NCBI GenBank assembly: GCA_021777105.1
Contig: JAIQZQ010000004.1
Location: 34,451 to 98,450 of the forward strand
DNA length: 64,000 bases
Origin: Candidatus Anammoxibacter sp.
GTDB taxonomy: Bacteria > Planctomycetota > Brocadiia > Brocadiales > Anammoxibacteraceae
Direction of reading: 5' to 3'
A model generated the notes under the pieces. It saw nothing but the letters and a program-made list of their open reading frames with translations, was not told the origin of the DNA and ran no database searches. This document shows positions 18,704 through 27,471 of this stretch, one piece after another. Position 1 is the stretch's first letter, and every line of letters begins with the position of its first letter. The position numbers and the translations under genes were made by a program.

Positions 18704-19636
18704 TTATTCAAAGATATTTTTAGCTGAATTTATTAGATCATCAGTAATATTGATTTTTATTTTTTTTGCTGTTTTCAAATTCATATCTAAATTAACAACT
18801 TTAGGCGTTATCACGCTTTCTTTTGGGAAATTATTATTATGAATTATATCTTTGGCAATTTCGCCGGCTTGCGCGCCAACCGCAAAATAATCAGGGGAAA
18901 GAGATAACAGCGCTCCTGCTTGCACAAAGCTCCCCGCGTATGTCATTAAGGCGATATTGTTTTCTATAGATAGTAAGATAAGGAATTTGCAGGAATCTAT
19001 TGTCACAATGGTTTGATCTGGCGGAAGCCACAACGCGTCAACGCCTTTTTTGACTAATCGCCTTGCGGCTTTTGGAACGGATTTTTTTAACGATATGTTT
19101 TCAAATACAAGGTCAATATTCTTGTCTTTTAAAAATCGCCTGCCCTCTTCAATTAACAATCCGGTGTTATTTTCATTGTAAATTACACCGATTTTTTTTA
19201 TGTTTGGAATAACTTCTGCTAATTGGGCGAGTTGTGTTTTTGCGGGAACTTTTAGTGTAATGCCGGATATGTTGCTGTGTCCTGATTCAATCAAACCATG
19301 TTTTTCAGGGTTCATAACCATGCAGTATAATATTGGTATATCATCAATCTCGTCTTTCACTAACAATGTGGCGTTTAACCCTATTGTTAGAACAAGCACC
19401 GGCTTTTTCGATTTTATTTTCTTTAATACTTCCCTGTTTTTTTTGAGTTTACTCTCGACAAAGAACGTGGTAATTTTAAAGTCGCATTCGCTCTTAAACC
19501 CTTCTAATGCTTGAGTGTATGGGTGTATATCTTTGCCTTGCACCACCACTATTTCGCTATTATCCGCTAGAGCCTCTGTCAATAGCATAAAGGGGAATAA
19601 TAGTGATAAGAATATTATTAAAAATTTATTTTGCAT
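18704..19636 (-). CDS. Periplasmic ABC-type substrate-binding protein (PF04392-like), paralogue
   Basis: A 310-residue protein with a signal peptide (IIFLSLLFPFMLLTEALA) and the same conserved blocks as its neighbour: LTIGLNATLLVKDE, ILYCMVMNPEKHGLIE, IGVIYNENNTGLLIEEG and ALLSLSPDYFAVGAQAGEIA. It is the first gene of the minus-strand group that continues with the second binding protein, the histidine kinase and two receivers. The pair arose by tandem duplication and probably recognises related ligands. Lack of transporter genes suggests a sensing role, which is an inference. Confidence 0.85.
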   Translation of the reverse strand: MQNKFLIIFLSLLFPFMLLTEALADNSEIVVVQGKDIHPYTQALEGFKSECDFKITTFFVESKLKKNREVLKKIKSKKPVLVLTIGLNATLLVKDEIDDIPILYCMVMNPEKHGLIESGHSNISGITLKVPAKTQLAQLAEVIPNIKKIGVIYNENNTGLLIEEGRRFLKDKNIDLVFENISLKKSVPKAARRLVKKGVDALWLPPDQTIVTIDSCKFLILLSIENNIALMTYAGSFVQAGALLSLSPDYFAVGAQAGEIAKDIIHNNNFPKESVITPKVVNLDMNLKTAKKIKINITDDLINSAKNIFE

Positions 19637-21180
19637 TTAAGTCTGCTGTAAGCGTTTTTCAATTAAAACTAAAATGTTGTTATTAAAAATTGACGCGCAT
19701 TAATTGAAAAAAACGGCGTTTAAACTATTAATTGATGGCGGTAAAATAAGCTCTGTTAATCTTAAAAAATTGTCGCTGAAGATAGCTTATTCTAAAAAAA
19801 ATATCCCTGTTGTTAAAATTGATTAGATTATATCAAATGGCAATAAAGAAGCATACTAAAAAGTTGGCTTTTGTTTTAAAAATGTGCCACTACAAAGTGT
19901 ACTATAATCGCTTACATTACGTAGTGTATTGGTTGTAATCAAGGTTTTTTTTTAGTGGTTCCGTTAAACATGCCGCAACATAACGATTCGAATATATTTT
20001 TATCCGCTTCTTTATTTGTTGTTGTTTATAATTAATATTGTATATTATTTACTTTAATGGAAATTTGTCGTAAAATGTTTTGTGCCAAATAGTAATGGCT
20101 TTAATTGTAGATTCATCAATTGCGATTAATATGTCAGTATAATGTTGCTTTATGCATATATGTTATAGAGATGAAAAATTGATATAAATCTATTATTTAC
20201 AATAAATTGTTACGAACCTTTTGCAAATTAAATGCAGATTTTACGTAGAATGATAGAATGTAATCAGTAATATGGATGCAGTTTTTATAAAGCGACCGGC
20301 TTGGGGCGCTTTTAAGTCAAATTTTTGACATATAATGACGATCTGAACTAGTTAAACAATTTAATTAAGAGACAACTGTTGCGGCAATATGTATATAACG
20401 AAGTAAAGATCCCGGCTTTTTTCGAAGAATGTGATACATCTACAAAGGAATGGGGATATATTGTTGCTATTTAGATAGTAAACAATATAGTGTGTGGACT
20501 ACTTATATTTAATAATGAGGAATTTTAATTGAGAAGGCGGTTTAAAATTGCGTTTAACCTGTTCTCGCATAGTCTGTGTTTGTATTCTTTGCGCTTTCAA
20601 GCATTATGCTTAATGCCTGGTTTTTACGGAAAGTTGGCAAGGTGTTGCAGGTATAAGACAGTTTAACGTCTTATACCAGCGCTACACTCGGGATAGTATG
20701 CACCTTGCCAATAATGACTCGCCCGAAAAATACGTTGATACTACAAATTTGCTCATTTACCTAGTTAAGTTAATAAAGGCAAGGCAATTTCAGTTTAATT
20801 TTTAAGTATCGGATATTTTTAAATTTAATTTAACTGAAAACATCAGGTTTTCTGGAAAAATTGCAAACCCATTTTTCTTAGCGCGGTATAGAGAAAAAAG
20901 CGCTATTTGACGATAATTTGGGAAAATAACAATACTTAAGGTTAAAAAATTTTTAAATGTTTTAATTTAAGATCTAATAAAAGCCTCAACTATTCATTGC
21001 CAAATATATTGATATAAAAATAAAGCGGGAAATAAGTTAATATCTACTATAATGGCGGAATAATTAATTCTTGATCTTTTTCCGATATATGGTGTATTAT
21101 TGAACGTCTTTATTTTACATTAGCAGAATCTAAGGCTCTGTTTTTCTGCGTTTTAAATATTTTTTTTAAAAAAGATAAAA
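19637..21180. other. 1.5-kb gene-free AT-rich region
   Basis: No convincing gene on either strand. It separates divergent transcription of the binding-protein gene (minus) and the molybdopterin oxidoreductase (plus), so it must hold promoters for both. A stop-free frame at about 20352-20473 (containing FFEECDTSTKEWGYIVAI) is unrecognised and may be a fossil. Structured palindromes lie at 20601-20616 (GCATTA/TAATGC) and 20634-20711. Confidence 0.6.
20634..20711. repeat. Nested inverted repeat (structured RNA or element candidate)
   Basis: Outer arms TTGGCAAGGTG (20634-20644) and CACCTTGCCAA (20701-20711) are perfect 11-bp complements. Inside lies a second perfect stem, GGTATAAGAC (20650-20659) and GTCTTATACC (20668-20677), with an 8-base loop. 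A 23-base single-stranded segment separates the inner stem from the right outer arm. No T run follows, so it is not a simple terminator. A 6-bp hairpin at 20601-20616 precedes it. It could be a small structured RNA, a protein-binding site or a mobile-element remnant. Confidence 0.6.
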
Positions 21181-23124
21181 ATGGAAGAAGTTAAATATAC
21201 AACTTGTCCGAGGGATTGTCCTGATTCATGCGGGATCGTCGCCACGGTTGAAGACGGTAAAATTGTTAAACACACAGGGCAGCCTGATCATCCTATAACG
21301 CGCGGTTTTTTGTGTTATAAGGGCACAAACTATCTTAAACGGTTCTACAGCCCAAATAGGATCTATAATCCTATGCTAAAGAAAGACGGCAAATGGAACG
21401 AAATCAGTTGGGAAGAAGCTTTTAACATAGCGGCGGAGAAGTTGAGTTATTACAGGGACTCTTTTGGCCATAAATCAATTCTTTTTGTCCAATATGGCGG
21501 GATTTTGGCTTTTGTAAATCAATTGGCGGGAAAGATGTTTTTTAACGCTTTTGGAGGGGCCACTTTTGTTAGCGGCGGTTTGAGCCACGACGGCGGGGCT
21601 GCCGGCCAAAAACTTGATTTTGGAACTGTAAGTTGCCATGTGCCTTCTGATATGGTTAACAGCAAGAATATGGTTATTTGGGGCAGAAATCCGGTGGTGA
21701 CAAACCTTCATATGGTGCCGTTTATTAAGGAAGCCAAAGAGAAGGGGTGTAAAGTGCATCTAATCGACCCCATTAAGACTGAGACTTCAAAACACGCGGA
21801 TAAACACTACCCAATAAGGGCCGGCAGCGACGGTTTGCTGGCGATCGGCATTGCAAAGCTTCTTTTAGAGTCGTCTAAAGCTGATGAAGATTTTATAAAG
21901 GAAAGAACAGAAGGTTTTGAGGGGTATAAAAAGATCTTAGATAGCTTTGAGCTTGAACAGATTACGGTTGAGACCGGCCTTAGTATAGATGCTATTAAAG
22001 AATTGGCCGTAATTTATTCTGACGGCAAGCCCACTTCAACCCATCTCGGAATAGGGCCGCAATACTGGCGAAACGGAGCGTCTCATTTTAGGTTAATAGA
22101 TGCTATGGTAGGTTTATCAGGAAACTTGGGCATAGAAGGGGGCGGCGCTAATTACATGCCTGATAGAAGGTCTCATATAGACACCTCGATAGCTGCAAGC
22201 ATAAAACCTAAGGAGAGCCGGACTGTTTTGTTGCCGCAATTGGGCAGGGGCATTTTGGAAGCCGATAATCCTAAAATAAAAATGGCATGGTTTATCACTT
22301 CTAATCCAGTGTCAACCGCGCCTAATTCAAATTTAACGGCGCAAGCCCTTAAAGCTCTTGATTTTGTGATAGTTTCAGACAATTTTATGACGAGCACTGC
22401 GGAGCTTGCCGATCTTTTCTTGCCTATCACCACATATCTTGAAAACACTGACATTACAACTAGCTATTGGCATAATCTTATTGGGTTTGTAAACCCTGTA
22501 ATAGAGCCTCAAGGCCAGGCAAAATCTGATTTGGAAATTTTCACGACTTTGGCTAAAAAAATGGGGATAGACCAGATGGCGGATCTTTCAGGCGATGATT
22601 GGGTTAAAAAGTTATCCCAAAAAATGGTTAACGCTGATCCGTCGTTTTTGTCCGAGAACGGAACGGCCCGGAAAAGCCCGCTTCAGAAAGAGATTCCATT
22701 TGCCGACGGCAAATTTTTAACGGAATCAGGCAAGTTTAATTTTATTCAGGAGTACAAGTATTCGCAAAGGGAGTTAAGCCCTGAATTCCCATTTAATTTA
22801 ATTGCGCCCAAGACTGGCAAGTTGATAAACCTGCAAGCCCTTGAAAAAGACGTTCCTGATTTCCCTACTCTTGAAATGCAACAAGAGAAAGGGGATGCGC
22901 TTAATATAACTGAGGGCGAATTAGTGCGTGTTGTCAGCAAAGTGGGCGAAATTAAGGCGAAAACCATGTTTTCTACAGATGTTTTGCCGGAAAATATAAA
23001 GATAACTCCGGCTGTGTGGAAAGATGATTTAAAAGGCGTTAATGTTTTGCGCGAAGATTTTGTCACAGACAAAGGCAACTGCGCGGCTTTTCATGAGACG
23101 TTGGTAAGGGTAGAAAAAATTTAA
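21181..23124 (+). CDS. Molybdopterin-dependent oxidoreductase (DMSO reductase family)
   Basis: A 647-residue protein with an N-terminal [4Fe-4S] motif (C9, C13, C17, C45) followed by the molybdopterin core and a C-terminal dinucleotide-binding domain (GELVRVVSKVGEIKAK). No Tat signal is seen, so it is probably cytoplasmic. It resembles the large group of formate dehydrogenase or bisC-like enzymes of unknown substrate. A Cys in FGTVSCHVPSDM lies in the region where Mo-ligating Cys or Sec occurs, but its role is not certain. No dedicated electron-transfer subunit is adjacent. The next genes encode a DUF2231-like membrane protein and ferritin-like and thioredoxin-system proteins. Confidence 0.85.
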   Translation: MEEVKYTTCPRDCPDSCGIVATVEDGKIVKHTGQPDHPITRGFLCYKGTNYLKRFYSPNRIYNPMLKKDGKWNEISWEEAFNIAAEKLSYYRDSFGHKSILFVQYGGILAFVNQLAGKMFFNAFGGATFVSGGLSHDGGAAGQKLDFGTVSCHVPSDMVNSKNMVIWGRNPVVTNLHMVPFIKEAKEKGCKVHLIDPIKTETSKHADKHYPIRAGSDGLLAIGIAKLLLESSKADEDFIKERTEGFEGYKKILDSFELEQITVETGLSIDAIKELAVIYSDGKPTSTHLGIGPQYWRNGASHFRLIDAMVGLSGNLGIEGGGANYMPDRRSHIDTSIAASIKPKESRTVLLPQLGRGILEADNPKIKMAWFITSNPVSTAPNSNLTAQALKALDFVIVSDNFMTSTAELADLFLPITTYLENTDITTSYWHNLIGFVNPVIEPQGQAKSDLEIFTTLAKKMGIDQMADLSGDDWVKKLSQKMVNADPSFLSENGTARKSPLQKEIPFADGKFLTESGKFNFIQEYKYSQRELSPEFPFNLIAPKTGKLINLQALEKDVPDFPTLEMQQEKGDALNITEGELVRVVSKVGEIKAKTMFSTDVLPENIKITPAVWKDDLKGVNVLREDFVTDKGNCAAFHETLVRVEKI

Positions 23125-23183
23125 CAATGGATTACTCATATTTTATTTCAAAAAACCTGATTAGAAATTGGTAATTTGAGATA

Positions 23184-23609
23184 ATGAAAAAAGGTTTTAT
23201 TGCCAGTCTACACGCGCATCCGATCTCTGCTCATTTCCCCAGCGCTTTTTTTCCATTCTCCGCTGTGTTTTTGATTCTATTGATGATTAAGGGCGGCAGC
23301 GCCTTTGAATTGGGCGTTAAATATGCGCTTTGGTGCGGAGTTTTGACAAATCCTGTTGCCTTGGCGTCCGGGTTTTATGATTGGAAGACAAGGTATAAGG
23401 CTGCCCGTGTGCCTATTTTCAAGAAAAAGATAAAGTATTCCATTGCCGCTCAGACACTGGCTATTGTATGCGCTGTTTGGCTATGGTTTGAGCCTGATGT
23501 TTTAACGGCAAGCTCTTATTTGCCGTATATATTTTTAGCGTTGCTTATAACTTCTACTGTTTTTACATTTTTGGTCGGCAGATGGGGCGCGCGGCTTGTT
23601 TATTTGTAA
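23184..23609 (+). CDS. DUF2231-like integral membrane protein
   Basis: A 141-residue protein with about four membrane helices. It has the motif HAHPISAHFPSAFFPFSAVFL at the start and LASGFYDWKTRYKA in the middle, which are typical of DUF2231 proteins; their conserved His residues may bind haem or a metal. It lies 59 bases after the molybdopterin oxidoreductase gene and before a short ferritin-like gene, so it may be the membrane partner of one of them. Its function is unknown. Confidence 0.75.
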   Translation: MKKGFIASLHAHPISAHFPSAFFPFSAVFLILLMIKGGSAFELGVKYALWCGVLTNPVALASGFYDWKTRYKAARVPIFKKKIKYSIAAQTLAIVCAVWLWFEPDVLTASSYLPYIFLALLITSTVFTFLVGRWGARLVYL

Positions 23610-23658
23610 TACCGGCGTTTTTAACTGCGCACAAAATGCAAGAAGAGAAAACTTTCAA

Positions 23659-23889
23659 ATGAACATTGAAACAAAAAAAGATATTAATCGCGCAATAGAA
23701 GCTCTTGTCATGGCAATGGGACGCGAGCAGAACACTCTTGAGTTTTACGAATTTCTTGCTAAAAACAGCCAACACCAAGCTACTAAGAAGTTTTTTGAGG
23801 ATATTGTTGAAAAGGAAGCCGTGGATATTAAACAAACGGAGGATTTCCTTAAAGAGCTTGAAGATTATAAGATGAAGGTTGAAAATTAA
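23659..23889 (+). CDS. Short ferritin-like/rubrerythrin-type protein
   Basis: ATG 23659 gives a 76-residue helical protein; upstream in-frame codons lie within or near the previous gene and have no better signal. MGREQNTLEFYEFLAKNS, then FFEDIVEKEAVDIKQTEDFL, match the helix pairs of ferritin-like proteins, with Glu residues in EQNTLEFYE that could hold a metal. Only half of a four-helix bundle is present, so it would have to dimerise to form a di-iron site. The spacing suggests co-transcription with the genes on both sides. Confidence 0.65.
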   Translation: MNIETKKDINRAIEALVMAMGREQNTLEFYEFLAKNSQHQATKKFFEDIVEKEAVDIKQTEDFLKELEDYKMKVEN

Positions 23890-23954
23890 GCGCTATGTAA
23901 AAGCGCAAATTAAATGGAATTAATTTATCTGCATTGTATGCGGATTGGTTGTAT

Positions 23955-24893
23955 ATGGAACTTGATGAAAAATACGATGTTATTATGATCGGCGGCGGCG
24001 CCGGAGCTTTGGCTGCGTCTATCTACACATGCCGCGCAGATCTCAAAACGTTGATTCTTGAACGCAAGTATGTTGGAGGCCAGGTTATTATAACGACTGA
24101 TGTTGATAATTACCCTGGGTTTCCTGACGGTATTAACGGCGTGGAATTGATTCAGAGGATGGAGATGCAGGCTAAAAGATTTGGCGTTGAAATAAGGAAC
24201 GAAGAGGTTGTAAAGATTGATGTTGAAGCCGGCAAAAAAGTAGTGACAACTGATTCCGCTGTGTACGCCGCGCCTATTTTGATACTTGCCATGGGCGCTG
24301 ATCCGCGCAAACTGGACGTGCCCGGAGAGAACGAGCTTGTAGGCAGGGGGGTTAGCTATTGCGGGACCTGTGACGGCCCGTTTTTCAGGGATAAGGATGT
24401 TGTTGTCGCCGGCGGTGGCGACTCGGCGATAACCGAAGCCATATTTATTGCCAAGTTTGTTAAAAGCATGACTATTGTGCATAGACGCGACACATTAAGG
24501 GCTGAAAAGATTTTGCAAAATGAGATTACAAGCAACCCGAAAGCGAGTTTTATGTGGAATAGTAAGATTGAGAAAATTTCCGGAAATAATAAAGTCGAGG
24601 AAGTTTCCATAGTTAACGTTGTTGACGGCGGGAAGAAGAATCTTCCATGTGGAGGTGTGTTTATTTTTATTGGCAATGAGCCGAACACTGGATTTCTAGG
24701 CAATTTGTTGCCGGCCGACGCCGGGTCGCATATTGAGACCGATCAAACAATGGAGACTGCCGTAAAAGGTATTTTTGCTATCGGTGACGTTAGAAAGAAC
24801 TCATTCAGACAAATTGCGACTGCGGTTGGCGAGGGTGTCACGGCGGCAATTGCGGCTGAGCATCGACTGGGCGATATGAGAAATAAAGGATAG
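23955..24893 (+). CDS. trxB: Thioredoxin reductase-like flavoprotein
   Basis: ATG 23955 is chosen over an upstream TTG at 23934. The product of ~312 residues has the FAD motif IMIGGGAGALAASIYT, the redox-active CGTC in YCGTCDGPFF near residue 136, the NADPH motif VVVAGGGDSAITEA and the C-terminal FAIGDVRKNSFRQIATAVGEG. Thioredoxin reductase moves electrons from NADPH through FAD and the CxxC pair to thioredoxin. The family motif is usually CATC; CGTC is a mild variant. DsbD and peroxiredoxin genes downstream are possible users of the reduced thioredoxin. Confidence 0.9.
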   Translation: MELDEKYDVIMIGGGAGALAASIYTCRADLKTLILERKYVGGQVIITTDVDNYPGFPDGINGVELIQRMEMQAKRFGVEIRNEEVVKIDVEAGKKVVTTDSAVYAAPILILAMGADPRKLDVPGENELVGRGVSYCGTCDGPFFRDKDVVVAGGGDSAITEAIFIAKFVKSMTIVHRRDTLRAEKILQNEITSNPKASFMWNSKIEKISGNNKVEEVSIVNVVDGGKKNLPCGGVFIFIGNEPNTGFLGNLLPADAGSHIETDQTMETAVKGIFAIGDVRKNSFRQIATAVGEGVTAAIAAEHRLGDMRNKG

Positions 24894-24929
24894 GCATAAT
24901 GAAATCTCGACATATTTGTTAAATACCTT

Positions 24930-25179
24930 GAAAACAATGTTTTATACCTGTGACTAAATGGACAATCAGGATTGCGAATGGAATAGTGATACCGGAAGTT
25001 ATCAGAAAAGCTTTTAGGTTGGCGGAGTTGGAAAAACTAAAGATTTTTTCTGCGTGTTGAGAAAGAGTTTAAATCACGATAAGCCTGTTATAATTGAAGT
25101 TCCTGTTGACTATAGCGAAAATTTAAAGCTTAGCGAAAACTTGGCAAACTTGTGTGTCCGATGTGATAGTAACGGATAA
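24930..25179 (+). pseudogene. Acetolactate synthase remnant with internal deletion
   Basis: Two frames match separated parts of an acetolactate synthase large subunit. The first (from ~24930) reads IPVTKWTIRIANGIVIPE then VIRKAFRLAELEK, matching the middle of the enzyme, and ends at TGA near 25060. The second, in another frame, reads SLNHDKPVIIEVPVDYSENL then KLSENLANL, the family's C-terminal signature, and ends at TAA 25177-25179. Some 300 residues between are missing, so a deletion joined the ends and the frame is broken. It lies just upstream of an aldehyde dehydrogenase gene. Confidence 0.75.
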
Positions 25180-25205
25180 CTTTGAGTATGGGGGGGAGGG
25201 GAAAT

Positions 25206-26630
25206 ATGGCGCAAAAATATAAATATCTTGTGGGAGGCGACAGGGAAGAGTCGAATGAAGAGCTTGTAGTTAAAAGCCCTTTTGACGATTCCATCGTTGG
25301 CGTTACTTATAAAGCTACGGCAGGTGATGTTGAAAATGCCGCAAAGCTTGCGGTAGAAGCGTTTGAACAGACAAAAAAGATGTCAGGTTATGAAAGGTCT
25401 CAGGTTTTAGCAAATATTGCCGGCGGACTCGAAAAAAGAAAACGGGAAGTTGCCGAAGCAATAGCGGGAGAGGCCGGAAAACCTCTGAAATATTCATTGA
25501 TTGAAGTCGAGCGCTCTATTTTCCTATTCCAGATTGCGTCTGAAGAGGCTAAACGGATTACCGGCGAAACAATTCCTTTAGATATAATTAAGGGCTCTGA
25601 AAATACGTTTGCGATAAATAAACCGTTTCCGCTTGGGCCGATTTTTGGAATTACTCCATTTAATTTCCCTTTAAATCTTGTTTCCCACAAAGTTGGCCCT
25701 GCATTTGCCGCAGGGAACACTATAATTATTAAACCTGCTTCGGCTACTCCAATTACCGCTATTCTTTTAGGTGAGATTGTGGCTGATTCGGGCCTGCCAA
25801 AAGGGGCGTTTAGCGTGTTGCCGATGTCGGCCACGCTCGGCGAAGAACTGGTAGCCGACGATAGATTTAGGATGGCCAGCTTTACCGGCAGCCCTAAAGT
25901 GGGTTGGCATTTAAAGGCTGTTGCCGGCAGAAAGAAAGTTACTCTGGAATTGGGCGGCAACGCCGGTTGCGTTATAGATTGCGACGCTAATCTGGATTAC
26001 GCGGCAGACAGATGCTGTTATGGCGGCTTTGTTTATAGCGGCCAAACGTGCATTTCTCTGCAAAGGCTTTTTGCGCATGAAACGGTTTATGATGATTTTG
26101 TCTCAAAATTTGCCGAACGGGTGAATAGTTTGAAGCTCGGGAATCCGCTTGATGAAACAACCGATATAGGGCCGATGATTAATCAGAAAGAGACGGCCCG
26201 CGCTGAACAATGGATAGCCGAGGCTGTTGAAGGCGGCGCAAAAATATTGACAGGCGGCAAGCGTAATGGCACAATATTAGAGCCTACTGTTCTTGAGAAC
26301 ACAAGTTCTGATATGAATGTAAATTGCAGCGAAGTGTTTGGGCCAATTGTCACTGTGACAAAATTTGCGGAATTTAAGGACGCAATCAGGCAAATTGATG
26401 ATTCCGCGTTTGGTTTGCAGGCCGGCATATTTACAAAAAACATTGATAATATTTTTATGGCCTACAATACGCTGGATGTGGGCGGTGTTATTGTGAATGA
26501 TGTTCCAACTTACAGGTTGGATAATATGCCGTATGGCGGCGTTAAAGATTCCGGAACCGGCAGGGAAGGCGTTAGATACGCAATGGAAGAGATGTCGGAG
26601 CCAAAGTTGATGGTATTTAGAAATTGTTAA
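25206..26630 (+). CDS. NAD(P)-dependent aldehyde dehydrogenase
   Basis: Start ATG 25206 follows a GGGGGAGGGG ribosome binding site at good spacing; an in-frame TTG 24 bases earlier lies upstream of that site. The ~474-residue product has the ALDH motifs: PFNFPLNLVSHKVGPA near the coenzyme site, FTGSPKVGW (Rossmann), VTLELGGN (general-base Glu) and GQTCIS (catalytic Cys, about residue 281). It oxidises an aldehyde to an acid with NAD(P). The closest functional types are lactaldehyde, succinate semialdehyde or non-phosphorylating glyceraldehyde-3-phosphate dehydrogenase; the substrate cannot be fixed here. It is followed by a rubredoxin-ferritin gene 29 bases later. Confidence 0.9.
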   Translation: MAQKYKYLVGGDREESNEELVVKSPFDDSIVGVTYKATAGDVENAAKLAVEAFEQTKKMSGYERSQVLANIAGGLEKRKREVAEAIAGEAGKPLKYSLIEVERSIFLFQIASEEAKRITGETIPLDIIKGSENTFAINKPFPLGPIFGITPFNFPLNLVSHKVGPAFAAGNTIIIKPASATPITAILLGEIVADSGLPKGAFSVLPMSATLGEELVADDRFRMASFTGSPKVGWHLKAVAGRKKVTLELGGNAGCVIDCDANLDYAADRCCYGGFVYSGQTCISLQRLFAHETVYDDFVSKFAERVNSLKLGNPLDETTDIGPMINQKETARAEQWIAEAVEGGAKILTGGKRNGTILEPTVLENTSSDMNVNCSEVFGPIVTVTKFAEFKDAIRQIDDSAFGLQAGIFTKNIDNIFMAYNTLDVGGVIVNDVPTYRLDNMPYGGVKDSGTGREGVRYAMEEMSEPKLMVFRNC

Positions 26631-26659
26631 TTGTTTACTTTTAAAGGAGGATTTGCAAT

Positions 26660-27286
26660 ATGAAATGGATTTGTAGAGTTTGTGGATATATGACTGACGC
26701 TGTGGAGCCTCCAAAGGAGTGCCCGGTTTGTTTTGTTGGAAGTTACGCGTTTGACAAAATGGACGATGATTCTTCAGGCGCCGCGTCTGCTGATGATGCG
26801 AAAGCCGAAGCAACAAAAATGCCTGAAGATGAGATTATAAAGAAATCAGCGGATGAAATAATGAAACAGGCGATTATAAAAGAGCAGGAGTCTTTTGAGT
26901 TTTATAGGGACGCGTTAAATATAGTTAAAGACGCCGGAGCTATACAGTTGATTGACGAGCTTGCCAAAGAGGAGCTTGAGCATAAAAATAAGCTTGAGAA
27001 TTTTAAGCCGGAAGATTTAAAGGATTATGAATTAAAGAAAATAAGAGACCTCCGCATTGCCGATTTTCTGGTTGATGATGAAATAACGGATAAGACGGGA
27101 TTCCAGGGCGTTCTAATAAAAGCAATGAAAAAGGAGCAGCATGCGTATGAGTTTTTTACCCGCATGGTTGACTCCGTGGATGACAAAGACGTAAAAAGGT
27201 TGTTTGAAATCATGGCAAATGAGGAGCTTAGCCATAAGAACAAACTTGAGAAATATTATGATGATGTTGTCTATGCTGAAAATTAA
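26660..27286 (+). CDS. Rubrerythrin with N-terminal rubredoxin-like domain
   Basis: A 208-residue protein preceded by AAAGGAGG at 26643-26650. The first ~36 residues are a rubredoxin-type iron site (CRVCGY then CPVC). An acidic linker follows, then a ferritin-like region with two helix pairs carrying the ExxxY/ExxH motifs (KEQESFEFYRD, KEELEHKNK, KKEQHAYEFFTR, NEELSHKNK), enough for a di-iron centre. Classical rubrerythrins have the rubredoxin domain at the C-terminus, so this is the reversed order. It likely reduces peroxide with electrons from rubredoxin or NADH. A strong terminator follows at 27334. Confidence 0.85.
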   Translation: MKWICRVCGYMTDAVEPPKECPVCFVGSYAFDKMDDDSSGAASADDAKAEATKMPEDEIIKKSADEIMKQAIIKEQESFEFYRDALNIVKDAGAIQLIDELAKEELEHKNKLENFKPEDLKDYELKKIRDLRIADFLVDDEITDKTGFQGVLIKAMKKEQHAYEFFTRMVDSVDDKDVKRLFEIMANEELSHKNKLEKYYDDVVYAEN

Positions 27287-27333
27287 TTTCTTTAAAATCA
27301 ATTTTGTTGTTAAACATCTATAAACTGGTTAGT

Positions 27334-27368
27334 CAAAACGGCGCACATATAGTGCGCCGTTTTGTTTT
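27334..27368 (+). terminator. Rho-independent terminator
   Basis: Perfect 13-bp stem CAAAACGGCGCAC (27334-27346) and GTGCGCCGTTTTG (27352-27364), loop ATATA, followed by TTTTGG. It closes the transcription unit that ends with the rubrerythrin gene. Confidence 0.9.
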
Positions 27369-27471
27369 GGGTATTTATTTGAATTTATAAAATTTACTTT
27401 TCTTTATATTGCGCCTTGTTTATTGGACGCTCAAATTCAATGCTGGTTGTCCTTAAAGGGTTTTTTGTATA

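Noticed and set aside
20650-20677. An attC site in the gene-free region
   Set aside because: The loop contains GTTAAAC on one strand, but no paired outer ends or cassette genes are present.
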